DNA of 64,000 nt, taken from Lindgomyces ingoldianus. Lineage: Eukaryota; Ascomycota; Dothideomycetes; Pleosporales; Lindgomycetaceae. The position numbers and the translations under genes were made by a program. The notes below the pieces were generated by a model. The model ran no database searches, was not told the DNA's origin, and was given only the letters and a program-made list of their open reading frames with translations. Every line of letters begins with the position of its first letter. Within the stretch, counting starts at the first letter, position 1. The DNA lies in NCBI RefSeq assembly GCF_010093535.1, contig NW_022985163.1:1711672-1775671 (forward strand), written 5' to 3'. Below are positions 12,175 through 26,526 of the stretch, in pieces.

Positions 12175-12656
12175 TTTGCTCTAAATATTGTTTGAGGGCA
12201 AGGATCTGGTGTTATGAATATTGTTAGTTTCATGGCATCAGTGGGCGTTTAGTTATTTAAAGGTTAATTGTGAAGCTTCACATGAAAGAGTTGGGCAACA
12301 TGCCAAGTGGAATTGAGACCGAATAGCGAGGGGCTTATAAATCTGAAGGCCAGAGGCAGCCATTTTGTAAAATGAGAGTTTGGTGTTTTGTGGCCGGTAA
12401 GGTTTCGAGCCGAAGTTTTGTCCGTTCGTTAGAGATCTATGACGAATAGATTAATTCCTGGTTAGGACGAACTACGGACGAGATCTGTCTCTCTTGCACA
12501 TCGTCAATATGCATTCAAACGCGTTAGGACCACTGCGTGCACCGAATGGGGTATTCCCACCACGGCCATCTTATTGTTGATAGGAGATTGGTGTTGATAA
12601 AACGCCAAATGTGCACCATCGGAGGGTCGGCATTGCGCCACCCGACGACCTCCGAT
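12175..12656. other. SDR1 upstream region up to the first repeat block
   Basis: About 480 bp of ordinary composition with no supported gene. It should hold the SDR1 promoter. Composition changes abruptly just after 12720, inside the transposon end that begins at 12657. Confidence 0.5.
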
Positions 12657-12821
12657 CTATTGTGTGCGTTGATCTGTGAAATGTCTTGGCATTCGCGTCG
12701 CGTCTTTTTCGCCTTACTAAATATATAAGAACTTTAACAAAGCAATAACTTGCCTGCAAATATGCCTAAATATCTACTATTTTAGTTAGATTTTAAAGAT
12801 GTATGTGCTTTTTAGTTAGTA

Positions 12822-13919
12822 ACGTACTTCACAGGCAAGTTGCTTATACACCTAAGTTGCTTACTTTTTTAAGACCCTACTAGACTACTTTTTTTACACT
12901 AATGCATTTCTAACAACACTACTTAGACATGTTAAAAAAAACATTAGATATAGCTTATACTTTAAGCTTTTAAATAAAACATAAAACTTTTAAAAAAACA
13001 TGCTATAGCTATGTATAAAGTCTTTTAAAAGATAATAAATAACTATAGCACTAGATAACCTTTATAAGCTAATTCTATAGCTAACTTATAAAGGCTAAGT
13101 AATAATAAAAAGTAGGTAATTATTAAAACTATACTTAAGCTATATACATAAAAATTTTTCTTTTAAATAGCATTTATAGCTAATATAGCTAATTTTTTAC
13201 ATGCTAAGTGTAATCTAGGCTATATTAGCATAAACTAGCCTAGTATATTTAGAAAGTGTTATTTAAAGCTTAAAGTAATGTTTAAGCATAGTATAGCTAT
13301 AAAAGAGCTTTTTATAAAAGTTTTAAAGTAATTTAAAGTAAGTTTAGCTTTATAAAGAATATTAAAGCTAAGTATAGCATTTAAAATAATAACCTGTATA
13401 ACTTTAGTAAAATAAGCTTTATTATAAGCTAAATATTTATTAACTATACTTATACTTAAAACTTTACTTTAAGCTTTAAATAACACTTTATAAACATACT
13501 AGGCTAGTTTATGCTAATATAGCCTAGATTACACTTAGCATGTAAAAAATTAGCTATATTAGCTATAAATGCTATTTAAAAGAAAAATTTTTATGTATAT
13601 AGCTTAAGTATAGTCTTAATAATTACTTACTTTTTATTATTACTTAGCCTTTATAAGTTAGCTATAGAATTAGCTTATAAAGGTTATCTAGTGCTATAGT
13701 TATTTATTATTTTTTAAAAAACTTTATACATAGCTATAGTATGTTTTTTTAAAAGTTTTATATTTTATTTAAAAGCTTAAAGTGTAAGCTATATCTAACA
13801 TTTTTTAGCACATCTAAGTAGTGTTATTAGAAATGCATTAGTATAAAAAAAGTAGTTTAGTAGAGTCTTAGTAAAAGTAAGTAACTTAGGTATGTAAGCA
13901 ACTTGCCTGTAAAGTACAT
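12822..13919. mobile_element. Fold-back MITE, copy 1 (TA target duplication)
   Basis: 1,098 bp, flanked by TA on both sides (12820-12821, 13920-13921). The ends read ACGTACTT...AAGTACAT. The outer 450-500 bp of each side are near-perfect inverted repeats of one another around a unique centre of roughly 150-200 bp, so the single strand could fold into a very long hairpin. No coding capacity is seen. TA duplication and ACGTA-type ends suggest mobilisation by a Tc1/mariner-type transposase. Heavily RIP-mutated; inserted in A'. Confidence 0.85.
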
Positions 13920-14454
13920 TAGATAATAAACCTAATTTCTAGTAGTTTAAAAAAGCTCTTAGTAAACATTTTCTACTCTAAGGCTACAGCTAGAGCAGCT
14001 ACGCATTTAAGAACTAGTACTAGCTGCTAAATGTTAGCTAGAGCCCTTGCTGTAGCAGCCTCTAAAGCACTTTCTAAAAGTTAGAGAGCTAGTAGACTAA
14101 AGAAGCTAACACAAAGAAAAGTTACCTATATAAATAAGTAGCGCATTATAGCTTTAATAACTGCTACTAAGATTCTATTATTACTACTAGTAGTAAAGCA
14201 AAAGCGTTAACTATTGCTCTAGTAGTAATTATCCCTACCTTCTAAAAAGCCTAACTATAAGATAGATATAAAGTATATTCTATGTATATAGAGAAACTAG
14301 GTAGTTAATAATAGTAATAACTGCTAGTAGCTAGTTGTTTTTATGTTACTTATAAAAAATAAAGTAGACTTAGTGCTTACTAACATAGCTTTTATAATTA
14401 ATAGGTAGAAAGTTACTTAGCTTAGATACTTAGTTAGCTATTAAGCTAAGCACT

Positions 14455-14772
14455 TGTTATAGTATCCTCCCTAGATCCCAGACATAACTGTATTAGACGC
14501 GTACTAGAGTATTATTAGTGCACGTCTGACATAAACACAACACAACACAGACATAAACTTAAGCATAAACTGCCTTAACACTAACTAAACCTAAAATAGG
14601 CTTAATTTATACTTAAAGCGCTTAGACTTTTAAGCTAAGTATTTAATTACTAATTTTATTCTAAACTTTCTTATTTCTTACATAACATTTTATACTTACT
14701 ATAATACTTTATATAGTAATTAAACTAGACTTCTATAAAGCTTTATAACCTTACTTATGCATAATTATAACA
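14455..14772 (+). repeat. 5' LTR of gypsy I
   Basis: 318 bp, TGTTATAGTATCC...ATTATAACA, same length as the 3' LTR. The outer part keeps GC-rich words (gacgcgtac, cacgtctgac) while the inner part is AT-mutated. Confidence 0.9.
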
Positions 14773-15583
14773 TTATGTTATGTTAAAACTTTAGCTAAGA
14801 ATAGCCTCTAAATTTAATTTAATAAGCTTAGTACTTATATAACTCTAAGCTATTAAAGTAAGCTAAAAAGCTTTTTAAAAAGCGCTTACTTTATAGGAAA
14901 GCTACTATGTTACAAGCTTAAAAGCTTTTTAAAAAAACTTTAAAAAATAGCTTTATATTATTAAGCAGTCTATTTCTACTTTAACTTTTATTATAGTAGT
15001 AGGAACTAAGAACTTACTAGCTTTAAAGCCTACCTAGAAGTCTAGAGATAGCTTAACTCCCTCCTGTCTAATGCTGCCTACAACTTGTAACTTTTCTAAC
15101 TTAGTAATAAAATCTAACTAACTTTCTAATCCCCTGCTGTTTAATAAAAAATAAAAAAACTTACTTTTCTTTTTATATAAGCTCTAATATAAACTTAAAA
15201 AAAATATAGACTAATTTTTTTCTAAACACTTTTAGTTACTATATGCTTACTTTTAACTTAACTATAACATAACAGCCTTAATTAACTTACTAATAAATAA
15301 AGATATTATTAACTTAAATTAATTTATAGTGTTTCTATAAGTAACTTATAAAAACTTAAATAAAAAGTTAATAGCCTTAAGTTACTTAAACACTTTATAA
15401 TAAAAAAAAAAGCTTTACTTTATACTTTACTAAGTTCTGCTAACTTACATTTAATATAGGCCTAAATAAAATAAGTTTAATTATAGCTTTATATAACTGC
15501 CTCTTAACTAAACTGTAACGCGCTATAGTAGAAGAACCTCTCTTAAACAACTTTAACGTGTATGTAAACTTAATTACTACTTA

Positions 15584-15863
15584 TGTTGAATAGGCTCTGA
15601 CAGCTAGCTGCTTATAGTATAAGCACTTAAGTAGCAAGAGTAAGAGTGGTGTACAGTGTGCACAGCGTACAAAGTAGGTAAGGTAAGAGCAACATGTTTC
15701 TAGTTTTATTACTCTTATTTTTCCTTTATATAAAAGAAAAAGGGGATATTTAAATGTTTGCGCATAAAGGTTTACGCATAAGCATTATGTAACATAGATA
15801 CGTGATCCTGCTTATGCGCAATTACTTATATCTAGGCTATAATACTGCTGCTGTGTATAGACA
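15584..15863 (-). repeat. 3' LTR (minus sense) of copia copy 1
   Basis: 280 bp from TGTTGAATAGG to ATAGACA. Shares most bases with the LTRs at 21706, 29592 and 34055; differences are transitions. Confidence 0.85.
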
Positions 15864-18800
15864 CTAGTAACTTTTTTTTTTATCTAAAGAGTTACCTTTT
15901 ATACGTGTTACCTTCTTTCTGTTTGTGTAGGTCTATCTAATTATATTCTGCCTTTACTCTACCCCTATTTGTTAGGACTTGCCTTAGTAATGCTGTGTGT
16001 TAGAATAGGCTAGTTATGCTATGTAAATAGCTCTTTTTTTCTTTATTTTTTACTTTTTAAGCCCTACTGTATAATCCCCTAGCTTTTTTTTCTTTTCTTT
16101 TCTTTTTTTTTTTATACAGTGCTGGCAGTGACAGATCTTTATAATAAGAAAGATAAGTATGTATAATACAAAAAAAAATAAAATAAAAAGAAATAGGCTT
16201 TATATAAAGGTGTTATTAGTCTAGTTAGTCTAAGGCATCTTTGCGCATAGGATCTAGCTAGTCCACAGATGCTTCTATCTAGACAGAGAGGTAGTTAGTT
16301 AAGACTAATAATTAAAGAGCCTAGTTTAGTGTTTTTTTTATATATACATTTACTAAGTTGTCTTTACTATTAATCTACTTTATTTTAGTAATTTCTTTTT
16401 TCTTATATAATTTCTAGAGTAACATAATGTTAATTATAAGTTACTTTTTACTAGTAGTGCCTAGCTTAATAAGGTAATTATATAAAGACCTTAAATCTAT
16501 ATAGATTACTACTAAAATTAGTAGTAGTTTAAGTGTTTATATAATTTACTATAAAGTTATACTAAAAGTAATTATATTATTAAACTTTTTAACTATTTTA
16601 TATAGTTTACTAGTAAGGACACTTCTAGTTACTTTTTTACACTTAGTAGAATTCTAGTGTATAATGTTGCCTAGTATTTTAAAGTAGTTACTTTACTCTA
16701 TATAGTCTTTATTACCTAATATAATTAAAAATCCTAGCTGTAAGCTAAGGTCTTTATTATTAGTAAATAATTTATTTATAAAAATAAACAGCTTTACATA
16801 ATTAAGCTGTAATAGTAGAAAAGTAAGACTACGCTTACTATTATCTATTTACTATTAAATTTATGTGTTAAGTGTGTTAATGTTATTATATAAAAAGTCT
16901 ATAGTTTATGCAGTAATAAAGAGGTTAAATGCTGCCTCTAGTTAACATATAAATATAATATATACCTTTTTTGCATATTACTTAACATATTATTATGCAG
17001 CATTCTTGTCTTTTAAGTTAATTATATAAAAGTAGCTTACTTATCTTTTCTAAGTAAGAACTACTATGTTATGTGTAAGTTTAATTTTTTTACTATTAAA
17101 CTTAATAAGTTACTTTTTTACTAAAATAGTTTTACTTTTTACATAAAACTTTACTTTTTATAGTTTTTTTTTTTTTTTTATATAAAATTTTTTATTATAA
17201 TGCTTAAAGTGTTGTCTATTTATAAGCTAGTAATACTAAAAGTGTGCTTTTCTTTATTAGTAATTAAGAGGTAAAAGTTATATAAAAAGATGTGCATGCA
17301 CAGCTTTTCTTTATAGTAGTTATAGTATGTTTTAAACTAATATAGTCCTAATTTAGCAGCTCTATATAAGAGTTGTACAACCTAGAGTATTATATTTAGT
17401 AGAAAGCTCTAGCGCATCTTCTTTAGTAGCTTTGTGTACAGTGTGCGCATAAGCTTATCTATTAATTAAATATATGCTTATGTAATATTACACAGTTTAA
17501 AATGTATTCTATACATAGCTTTTAGGCTTACTTTTATAGCTAAAAGTAGTCTCTAGCTTATCCTCTAAATAGTTAGTAACTAAGTAAGAATTTTTTTTTT
17601 TTTTTATTTAAGTAGCTAGCAAACACTAGGTAGGATTTTTTATATAGTTAAGTTATTTTGCCTTTTACTTTTTATATAAAGTAAAGGTTAAAAATTTAAC
17701 CTTTATGCCTTATTAAGTTATACACTATAACTTTAAAAGTGCTATTAGTAATTAAGGTGTTTATCTTTATATAGTTTAATTCTTTAAATAATTCTTTAAG
17801 TGTAGTAATTACACTGTCTATATAAAGCTTAATAGATAAGGCCTAATTATTTTTCTTTTTTTAGGTTAGAAATACTTAGTCTAGACTTTATGCAGGTTTT
17901 CTTTGCCTTTTACTTTTTCTAGTATTTATATCTTTCTTTTGCACTAGTGCAGCATTGCTATTCTAAGGGGCTTAGTTTATAGTAGGCTTTAGTTCTGCCT
18001 CTATAACATTTTTATAAAGCTGTTTTTTTTTTTTTTTCTTTAGAAAATTCTTTTACATAGGGATTAGTTTATCTAGGTTATCTATTATAAGTAAGTTATC
18101 TTTTTTTTTTCCTTTATAGTACAGTTTAACTTGTGTATATTAAAGCTTTAGTAGGCTATTTTTTTTTTTAATAATAATGTTTTTTCTTTTAATGCTTTTA
18201 ATTTTATATAGGCTAGTCTAGCTTTTCTTCTCTCTTTATGCTATAATCTTTAAGCTAAAGAGAAAGTTAAGGACTTTATATGTTATAAAGCTATTATAAG
18301 TGTTAATTATATAATTAATGTTTACTTTTATATAGTTTTTTTAAAGTATTTTTATTACTTTTTATATAGCGCTTACTTATGCAATAATGTCTAGTAATAG
18401 TAAAAAGTCTAGGTTAATTTTTAAGTATACTTTAAAGACTAGCAGCGTAGGTACTAGACTATGTAGGCTAGCTGTGTTGTTTAGAGCCTTAACTACTATC
18501 TATAGGATAGCCTTATTATCTGTATAGTTACCTAGCTTAGTCTTTAAAATATTAAACACTTATTAGAGAGGTGTGTGTGCGCGCTTAACTTTTCTAACTA
18601 CCTAATATACTTCTACAGGCATCTGCCTATATATAGCTTTTATAATCTTTGCATAAGCTTAAAAATCTTTTAAAGTAAAGTTTATACTAAAGTTATGTAT
18701 AATATAGTCTAAGAGTTCTTAATAAGTGTTAATCTAGCATTTACATAGTGCATCCTAGGTATCTTATGTAGACATAGATTTTAGAAATATAGCAGCTTAA

Positions 18801-21705
18801 AATAATATATTTACATTAATAACATATAAAACATTTTTATTATTAATTTATATAACATTAATAATAACTTTATAGTTAAAGTAAGTGTTATTTTTAATTA
18901 TAAACTTAAATTTTTATAAAGCCTAGTTATATAATTAGCAGAGGTAGTAAAACTTCTTAATCTTTTCTAGCACTATAGCATTAATGTTGTAGCTAGCGCT
19001 AGTTAGCATCTTTTAGAGTCTTTTTATGCAGGGGTGTCTAAATTAGCAGTAAAGGCAGTAGAGTTTTAATTTAGTAAAAAAAGACATAGATTCTTTTTTA
19101 CTAATATTAAAAAAAAGTGTTTTTATTTTTATATAATAAGTATAGTAGTTTTATCTTTATATATAATAACATTTAAAACATTATTAAAGTATGCTCTAAG
19201 TTAGTTAGCATTTACTAGTAATAGCAGAAATAGTGTTAAAGTCTCTAAGATATAGTATATAACTAAACTAATTAGGTTCTAGATTTATATAGTACTAATT
19301 AATTTTTTTAGTGTCTAGCCTTTAAAGCTAATATTTATTTAGCTAGGTATCTAATTAATTTCTATACATAAGTTTTTTTATATATACACTTTAAGTTAGG
19401 ACTTACTAATAGTAAAGATCTTTACTGCGCCTATGTTCTATAGTTTACCTTAGTATACTATATAGTATTAGTTATTAAAGATAAACTGCTTAGCATATTT
19501 CTTAGGTTTAATGCTGTAGATGTCCTCTCTTATTACACAGTATAAATAAGTAGTAGAGGTAAAGTAGTTAATAGCTTTTTTAGCATTTTTACTCTTTTAT
19601 TTTATTTTTTTATATTATGTAAATTATTTTTTTTCTTAAGGTAACCTTTAAAGTTTTAAATGTATAAGGTAATAGCTTTATATAATAAGGTCTTATTATA
19701 AAAATCTTTATATAAGGTAATGTACTAGTTCTTTGCTTATATATAGTTATTATAAAAGTAGTTTAATAACTAACATTTTTTTTTATAGTAGACAAAGCAC
19801 TTCTTTATCTATATACAGTTGTCTCTAGATTATAGCCTAAACCTAAATAGAGATTTTTTATGTTATCCTCTTCTATATAAAAAGAAGCTTTTTTTTTATT
19901 ATGCAGACTCTTATTATGCAAAGTTATATTAGCAGTCTATGTAGTATACATTAGGCAGTTCCTAGAGGTATTAGTTTACTCTTTAGTTTATAGTAACTTA
20001 AAGTAATGCCTATAAGTTACTAAATAAGGCTTTATATAAAGGCTTAATAGTAAACATAGCATGTTCTAGTTCTAGTTATCCTTAATAAGCTTATATAATA
20101 GTAGTGTGCAGTAAAACATTTTTTTAAAATTTTATTTTTAGTGCTTTTTATGTAAGTGTAAGCTTATTAATTATTATTTTAAAAACTTTATATAAACTTT
20201 TATTAAAGTTCTTTTATTAGTATTATGTAAAGGTTATTATTATCTAGTCTATCTAGTACTAGCTATAGTTTATATTAGTGTTAAAGTAACTACTTAAAGT
20301 GTTATATAAATACTTCTAGTTATGTCTAGAGCTTATATTATATATATAGTATATATTTACCTAACCTTTTAGAATATCTAGAAAAATGTTTATATACTAA
20401 GTTTCCTAAATATTTAGCTATTAATATAGATTAATAAAAAATTTTATTATATTTATAAAAATGTTATATAGTTAACCTATATAGTTATTATTTTTTTTTA
20501 TGCTTTTTAAAATTATATAATCTTATCTGCTAAAAGTTTTTCTTTAGTAATTTCCTTTTAAAGTAGAAGTTTATACAGGTTGTAATGTAGTAGGGATTGT
20601 ACAGGTAGCATTAGTAGTGCATACACTACTGCAGGCAGTAGTGTGTACAATTAAGGGTGTGGAGCAGGTGTTAGGTAGGGTGGCATGTATTGTTTATATA
20701 GTGATTAGTGTAGTGCTAGCTAAAGTATAGAAGTAGGTAATACTAGTATGTTTAGTGTTAATAGCAGTATTATGTTTAGTCTACTTCTGTGTAAAGCCTT
20801 ATATAGTAATAAAAGTTATGTATAAAGCTTTTTTAGTGTAATTACTTTTTCTTATGCTATATTATACAGCTTCTAGGCTTAGGTACCTTTAGTGCCTAGC
20901 TATAGTGTAATTCCCTTATCCTCTAGCACTTATATAAGCTCCCTTTTAAACACGCAGCTAAGTGCTAAGAAGTTTTATAGTGTCTATTTTTTAAAATTTT
21001 TTATGTATACACTTAGAAGGGTAGCGCCTTTTTAAGTTATTATGTGTAAATTAGTAATTATGTAACCTATATATAATTAAGTTTATAGGCTTATTAAAGC
21101 CTTTAATATGTTAATCTTATTATTCTAGTACTCTAGGCTAGTTTTGTTTTATAGTGTTACCTCTAATATCTTTATATCTTTTATAAGTTATTTATATAAT
21201 AGAAATTATTCTTTATTTTTTTTATTATTATGTAGAGTTGTTAGTTACTAATAGAATTTTATTATAATAGTATAGTTAATTACTTTTTTAGTAGATTACA
21301 CAGGTACTGCTGTTATCTAGCTACTAGATTATACAGCTTTAATAGCTTTAGTGTGCGCTTTATACTATCTTCTTCTTACTTTGTACAGTAGCAAAGCTTG
21401 CTGTATAATATAAAGAATTAATGTGCTATTATCTAGCTGCTAGGTTATACAGCTTTAGTAGCTTTAGTGTGTGTTTTACACTATCTCCTCTTTACTTTAT
21501 ATAGTAGCAGAGCTTACTATATAATGCAAAGAATTAATCTGCTATTTTAAAAAATAAGTAACTAAATAAAGTACTTTGTAAGGTGTAAGTACTCTACTGT
21601 TACTTTTTCTAAGAAATAAGTAATAAAATAAAGTACTTTATAAAGTATAAGTACTTTATTATTACTCTTACTAATTTATAGTTAATTAAATTAACTACTA
21701 ATTAG

Positions 21706-21985
21706 TATTAAATAGGCTCTAATAGCTAGCTGCTTATAGTATAAGCACTTAAGTAGTAAAAGTAAGAGTAGTGTATAGTGTGCACAGCGTATAAAGTAGG
21801 TAAAGTAAAGGTAACATGTTTCTAGTTTTATTACTCTTGTTTTTCTTTTATATAGAGGAAAAAGAGGATATCTAGATGTTTGCGTATAGAGGCTTGCGCA
21901 CAAGCATTATGTGACATAGATACGTGATCCTGCTTGTGCGCGATCGCTTGTATCCAGGCCGCAACGCTGCTGCTGCGTACAGACA
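21706..21985 (-). repeat. 5' LTR (minus sense) of copia copy 1
   Basis: 280 bp, from TATTAAATAGG (initial TG mutated to TA) to GTACAGACA. The outer 60 bp are nearly free of RIP. Confidence 0.85.
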
Positions 21986-23419
21986 ACTTATAATAATAAT
22001 ATAAGGTTTCTCTTTATATAAGCTTTAATACGCTTCTAAACTAGTGCAGTTATAAATAAAAACATTAATATAATAAAAATTAATTTAAATTATGCTTTAG
22101 TTAGTTCTAGAAAGTGTAAAGATTACAAAAAAAAAACTTAATACTTTAAGTGTAGTAAGTATAGTTATATTTCTTAAAACTACTTTATTTCTTTTTTTTA
22201 AGTCTACGTAAGTAGCGCTGCTAGCACTTATTAAAAATTTTTAACTATTCTAATTTTATTTTTATAAAAGCTTTAACTTATATTTAAGCTTTAATTCTCT
22301 TTACTACTCTTAACATAGCTGCAGCTATAGCAGTAGAAGCCTATAAAAAGGCTTGTTTTAGGGCTAAGTTGCCCTTTAGAACTAATTTAACACTAGATCT
22401 TTACTAACTTATAGGCTAAGTTCTCTACTAATAACTAAAAGTACTAAGTTAATATTTTTATATATTTATAATAAAAAACTATATTAGCTTTAATATAAGC
22501 TTTTATTAACTTAAAAGTAAATAGCATAGGTTACATTAACAAAGAACTAGTGTGTAAACTAATTTTTAATTAACACTACTTACTTAAATAATTTACTTAA
22601 CTAGATTTAATAAAAAATAACTTAAAAAAGGTTTTATCTTTTATACTATAACTATTATAATTACTTACTAACACTATAAAAAGTAGATTAAGCTTTATGT
22701 AATAAATATAAAATATTATAACCTAATTTTAAAATAACTATAGCCATATTAGCATAAGGTTACCTTTAATTACTAAGAGTAAGTTTTAAACTTTAACTTT
22801 TTTTTTAATGCTAAAATGTATGCTTATGCTTACACCTAAACAACACCTAAGTAGCACTTAATATAAAAGGTCTTTAGACCTACTTTCTAATAACCTAGAG
22901 AAGAACTACTTAAGCTAGGCTAATAAGCTAAGCCTTTTACTAAAATAGGCTATATAAAATAATTTAACAACTACTTAAACTTAAAAAAAAGAAAGCCTTT
23001 AAAAAATCTTTACCTACTTAATTTAAACATAAACTAGGACTTAAACAGTAGATAGACATCTGCTATATAGAACCTGCCTTATTTATAACTCTAGCTTAAT
23101 AACTAGATTATAAAATCTACACAGTTATAATTTCTAATATAGACTAAGCTTTAGCTCTCTAAAAACGCACTAACTTAGAGATAATAGTCTCTTAAAACTA
23201 CTACAACTTATTATATGTCTTCTTTTAAAATAAGTTTAATAAGCTTTTAATATAACATTTATATAATTATTAAATAACTTTTAAGCCTAGTAAATAACTT
23301 AGTTATAGGCTACTATATAAAATGTTACTAAATAAATTAAAAGTGCTTTAAAAATACTTTAATAAGAACTTAGAAAAAGGGTTTATTTAAGCTAGCTTCT
23401 TACTAGTAGTGTTACTTAT

Positions 23420-25600
23420 ACTATTTATAAAGAAACTTAAAAGTAGGCTTTAATTTTATATTAACTACTAAAGACTAAACACTATTACTATTAAAAACTA
23501 ATACTTAATTTTTTTTTATAAGAAACTCTAAGCTAACTAAGTAAAAAAAAGTATTTTATAAAGTTAGATATTATTACTGCCTTTAATAAGCTAAAAATAG
23601 TAAAAAGTAATAAGTAGCTAATAGTGTTTTAGACCTAATACAAACTATTTAAGTACTTAGTAATGCCCTTTAGCTTAGCTAACACACCTAGTACTTTTTA
23701 ACATTTTATAAATAACTTGCTCTAACCCTACCTAGACATGTTCTACACTATATATATTAATAATATTTTAATTTATAGTAATAGCCTTTTAGAGCATAAA
23801 CAGCATGTACGCCTAGTGCTAAAGGCTATAAAAGAAGTAGGTCTATAACTTAATATAAATAAATGTAAGTTCTACTAATTAAAGGTTACATATTTAAAAT
23901 ATGTAATCTTTATAGATAGCATCTAAATAGACCCTATTAAAGTTTAGACTGTGCTAGATTAGTAATACTTAAAGAATATAAAAAATATTTAAGCTTTTAT
24001 AAGATTTACTAACTTTTACTAATAATTTATTAATAACTTTTTATAGCTAGTAAGCCTTATAATTACACTTACTAAGAAAAAGATTTAATTTAACTTTAAC
24101 TTAAATTACTAATAGTTTTTTAACTAGCTAAAAAAAAGCTTTTACTAAAGCCTTAATACTCTACTACTTTAACTTTAAACTACTAATACTTGTAAAAGCT
24201 AATGCCTTTAACTATATAGTAGTAGAAGTTCTTTTCTAGACTAAGCTAGATAGGACTATTAAGCCTATTACATACTTTTTAAAAAGAATAAGCCTTATAA
24301 AAGGTAATTATAAGATCTATAATAAAAAATTGCTTACTATAGTACACTACTTTAAATAATAGCAACCTAAACTAGAAGGTGCAGCGCATCTAATACAAGT
24401 TCTATCTAACTATAAAAACTTATAGTACTTTATAACTATAAAACAACTTAGCTACTAATAAGCCTGTTAGTTTAAATACTTATTTTATTTTAATTTTAAG
24501 ATTACTTATTATCTTAGTTAAAATAAAAAGAAACTAGATGCCTTTATAAAGCAATCCTAAAACATCTTTACTTAAAAAAAAGTGTAAAAGGCTTAACACT
24601 AAACTTTACTTTAACTTAAGCTATTTTTAAACCTTAACCTAAATAAAATAAATTAGATAATTAATTAAATTATTACTAATAAGTATCTAAATAATAAATT
24701 TATCTAAGAAACTTTAAACCTGCTCTAAAACAGCGCTAGTTAGTTAAAGAAGGTAACACTAGCTAACTATAAAAACTAAAATAGTAAGCTATATTACTAT
24801 AACTAACTTATAATTTTTAATTTTAATAAACTAAGAATTAAACTACTTTAAATTATATATAACTTACCTATTAGAGAACACCTAGGCAGAGAAAAGACTC
24901 TTAACCTACTATAGAGAGAGTACTACTAGCCCTACATGTTCTATACTGTACACTAATATGTATTATGTTGCTATACTTGCTATAAAGTAAAAGCCTTTTA
25001 AAAAAAAGTATAATAGCCTACTTAAACTACTCCTAATTCTTAAATAAGCTTAAAAAGATATATTAATTAATTTTATTATAAACTTACTTTTATTTAAAAG
25101 GTATATAAATATTATAGTAGTTATTAATTACTTAACTAAGTATTAACACTTAATACTATGTTCCTTTATAACTGCCCCTAATATAGCCTACTTATTCTAC
25201 TAATATGTATAAGTTTACTATAGCCTGCCTAACATAATTATATTAGACAAAGGTACACAGTTTATCTTAGCCTTCTAAGATAAACTTTATAAATAGCTTT
25301 AAATTATCTTTTATTTATTTATAGCTTTTTACTTAGAGACTAATAGCTAGACTAAGAACATAAACACTATAATAAAATAAGTTCTATAAGTGTACATAAA
25401 CTACTAGTAAGACAACTAGGTAAAATAGTTAGCTATAGTATAGTTTAAAGCTAATAACATAACATCTAAATTAACATAAGTATCCCTATTTTTAGTAAAC
25501 TATAAATACTACTTTTAAATAGAATTTAAACTACTTTTAAATACTTCTTAACTAACTTATTAATCTATTTAAATAATAGATGTAAATAAACTTATTAATA
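23420..25600 (+). pseudogene. Degenerate gypsy I pol (RT, RNase H, integrase)
   Basis: Translation with stops ignored shows RT-like order: a KLDI-type block, an MPF-LANAP-type block and, at 23741-23785, a segment reading YINNILIYSN where active enzymes have YxDD. Both aspartates have become asparagine, as G-to-A RIP predicts. Downstream are an HHCC zinc finger remnant and an integrase core with the LDKGTQF segment. No frame remains open for more than a few dozen codons. Confidence 0.8.
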
Positions 25601-26208
25601 AAATCTAAAACATATTTAAATATGTTTATAAAGAGCTTATATAGGCTTAAGCTTTTTAATAAGAGTATGTAAACTAATTTTAAACTTTTACCCCTGCGTA
25701 TGCAGCTAGCAAGAAAGTCTAGCTAGATACTAGAAATATCTAAATAAACTAATAATTAAAGAAACTTAATTAAAAGAACCTTAGCTTTTTTATAGTAGCC
25801 TATATAGTTTTATTACATGCTTACTAATTAATCCTACCTAACAGCATAAAGATACACCCTGTATTTTATGTATTATTACTGCGCTAAGCAGCCTCTAAAT
25901 TTAACTATCTACTTAAACAGCTAAACTTGCTACTTAAACCTGTTATTATAAATAACAAACTAAAATATGTTATAAAAAATGTTAAATAAATCTAGTTTAA
26001 TAAAAAAAAACATATCTATAAATACTTTATAAATAGACTAGATATAACAAACTATTATAAGAACCTATAAAAGCTCTATAAAAGAACTCTGCAGTAACTT
26101 AATTCTACGCCTAATACCTATTTAAACTAAACCTGTACTCTAATAAAGACAACCTAATGCTAGAACTGCTAATGTAAAGGATTCCCTTTTTAATAAAAAA
26201 GGGGGTAC

Positions 26209-26526
26209 TGTTACAGTATCCTCTCTAGATCCTAGACATAACTATATTAGATGTGTACTAGAGTATTATTAGTGCATGTTTAACATAAACATAACATAAC
26301 ATAGATATAAACTTTAGTATAAACTACTTTAACACTAACTAAACCTAAAATAGGCTTAATTTATACCTAAAGTGCTTAGACTTTTAAGCTAAGTATTTAA
26401 TTACTAATTTTGTTTTAAACCTTTTTATTCCTTACACAACGTCTTGTACCTACTATAATACCTTACATAGTAATTAAACTAGACTTCTGTGAAGCTCTAT
26501 AACCTTACTCGTGCACAATTGTGACA
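26209..26526 (+). repeat. 3' LTR of gypsy I
   Basis: 318 bp, TGTTACAGTATCC...AATTGTGACA. Here the outer (right) part is the GC-preserved one. Confidence 0.9.

Larger units (their letters stand above)
15584..21985 (-). mobile_element. Ty1/copia LTR retrotransposon, copy 1
   Basis: 6,402 bp nested in gypsy I, with 280-bp LTRs and duplication ACTTA (15579-15583, 21986-21990). The polypurine tract is on the minus strand, next to the left LTR. Minus-strand reading near 16300-16900 gives remnants of the copia RNase H end, and the RT lies further right; the less mutated second copy confirms RVT_2-type RT. All frames are broken by RIP stops. Confidence 0.85.
14455..26526 (+). mobile_element. Ty3/gypsy LTR retrotransposon I (interrupted by copia copy 1)
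   Basis: Bounded by 318-bp LTRs and a perfect 5-bp duplication GCACT (14450-14454 and 26527-26531), inserted in A'. A polypurine run ending ggggg (26195-26205) precedes the 3' LTR, fixing plus orientation. Without the nested copia element the length is about 5.67 kb. Coding content is destroyed by stops, but residual order is RT, RNase H, integrase: the RT block is near 23420-23800, the integrase zinc-binding HHCC remnant near 24860-24990 and the catalytic core near 25100-25450. RT-RNaseH before integrase is the Ty3/gypsy order. Confidence 0.9.

Noticed and set aside
12822..13919. CRISPR-like or tandem repeat array in the AT-rich blocks
   Set aside because: Repeats are dispersed or inverted, not regularly spaced; the organism has eukaryotic introns.
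21691..21903. 70-codon minus-strand frame, with a near twin at 34040-34252
   Set aside because: Both lie inside the copia LTRs; the open frame repeats because the LTR does. No protein evidence.
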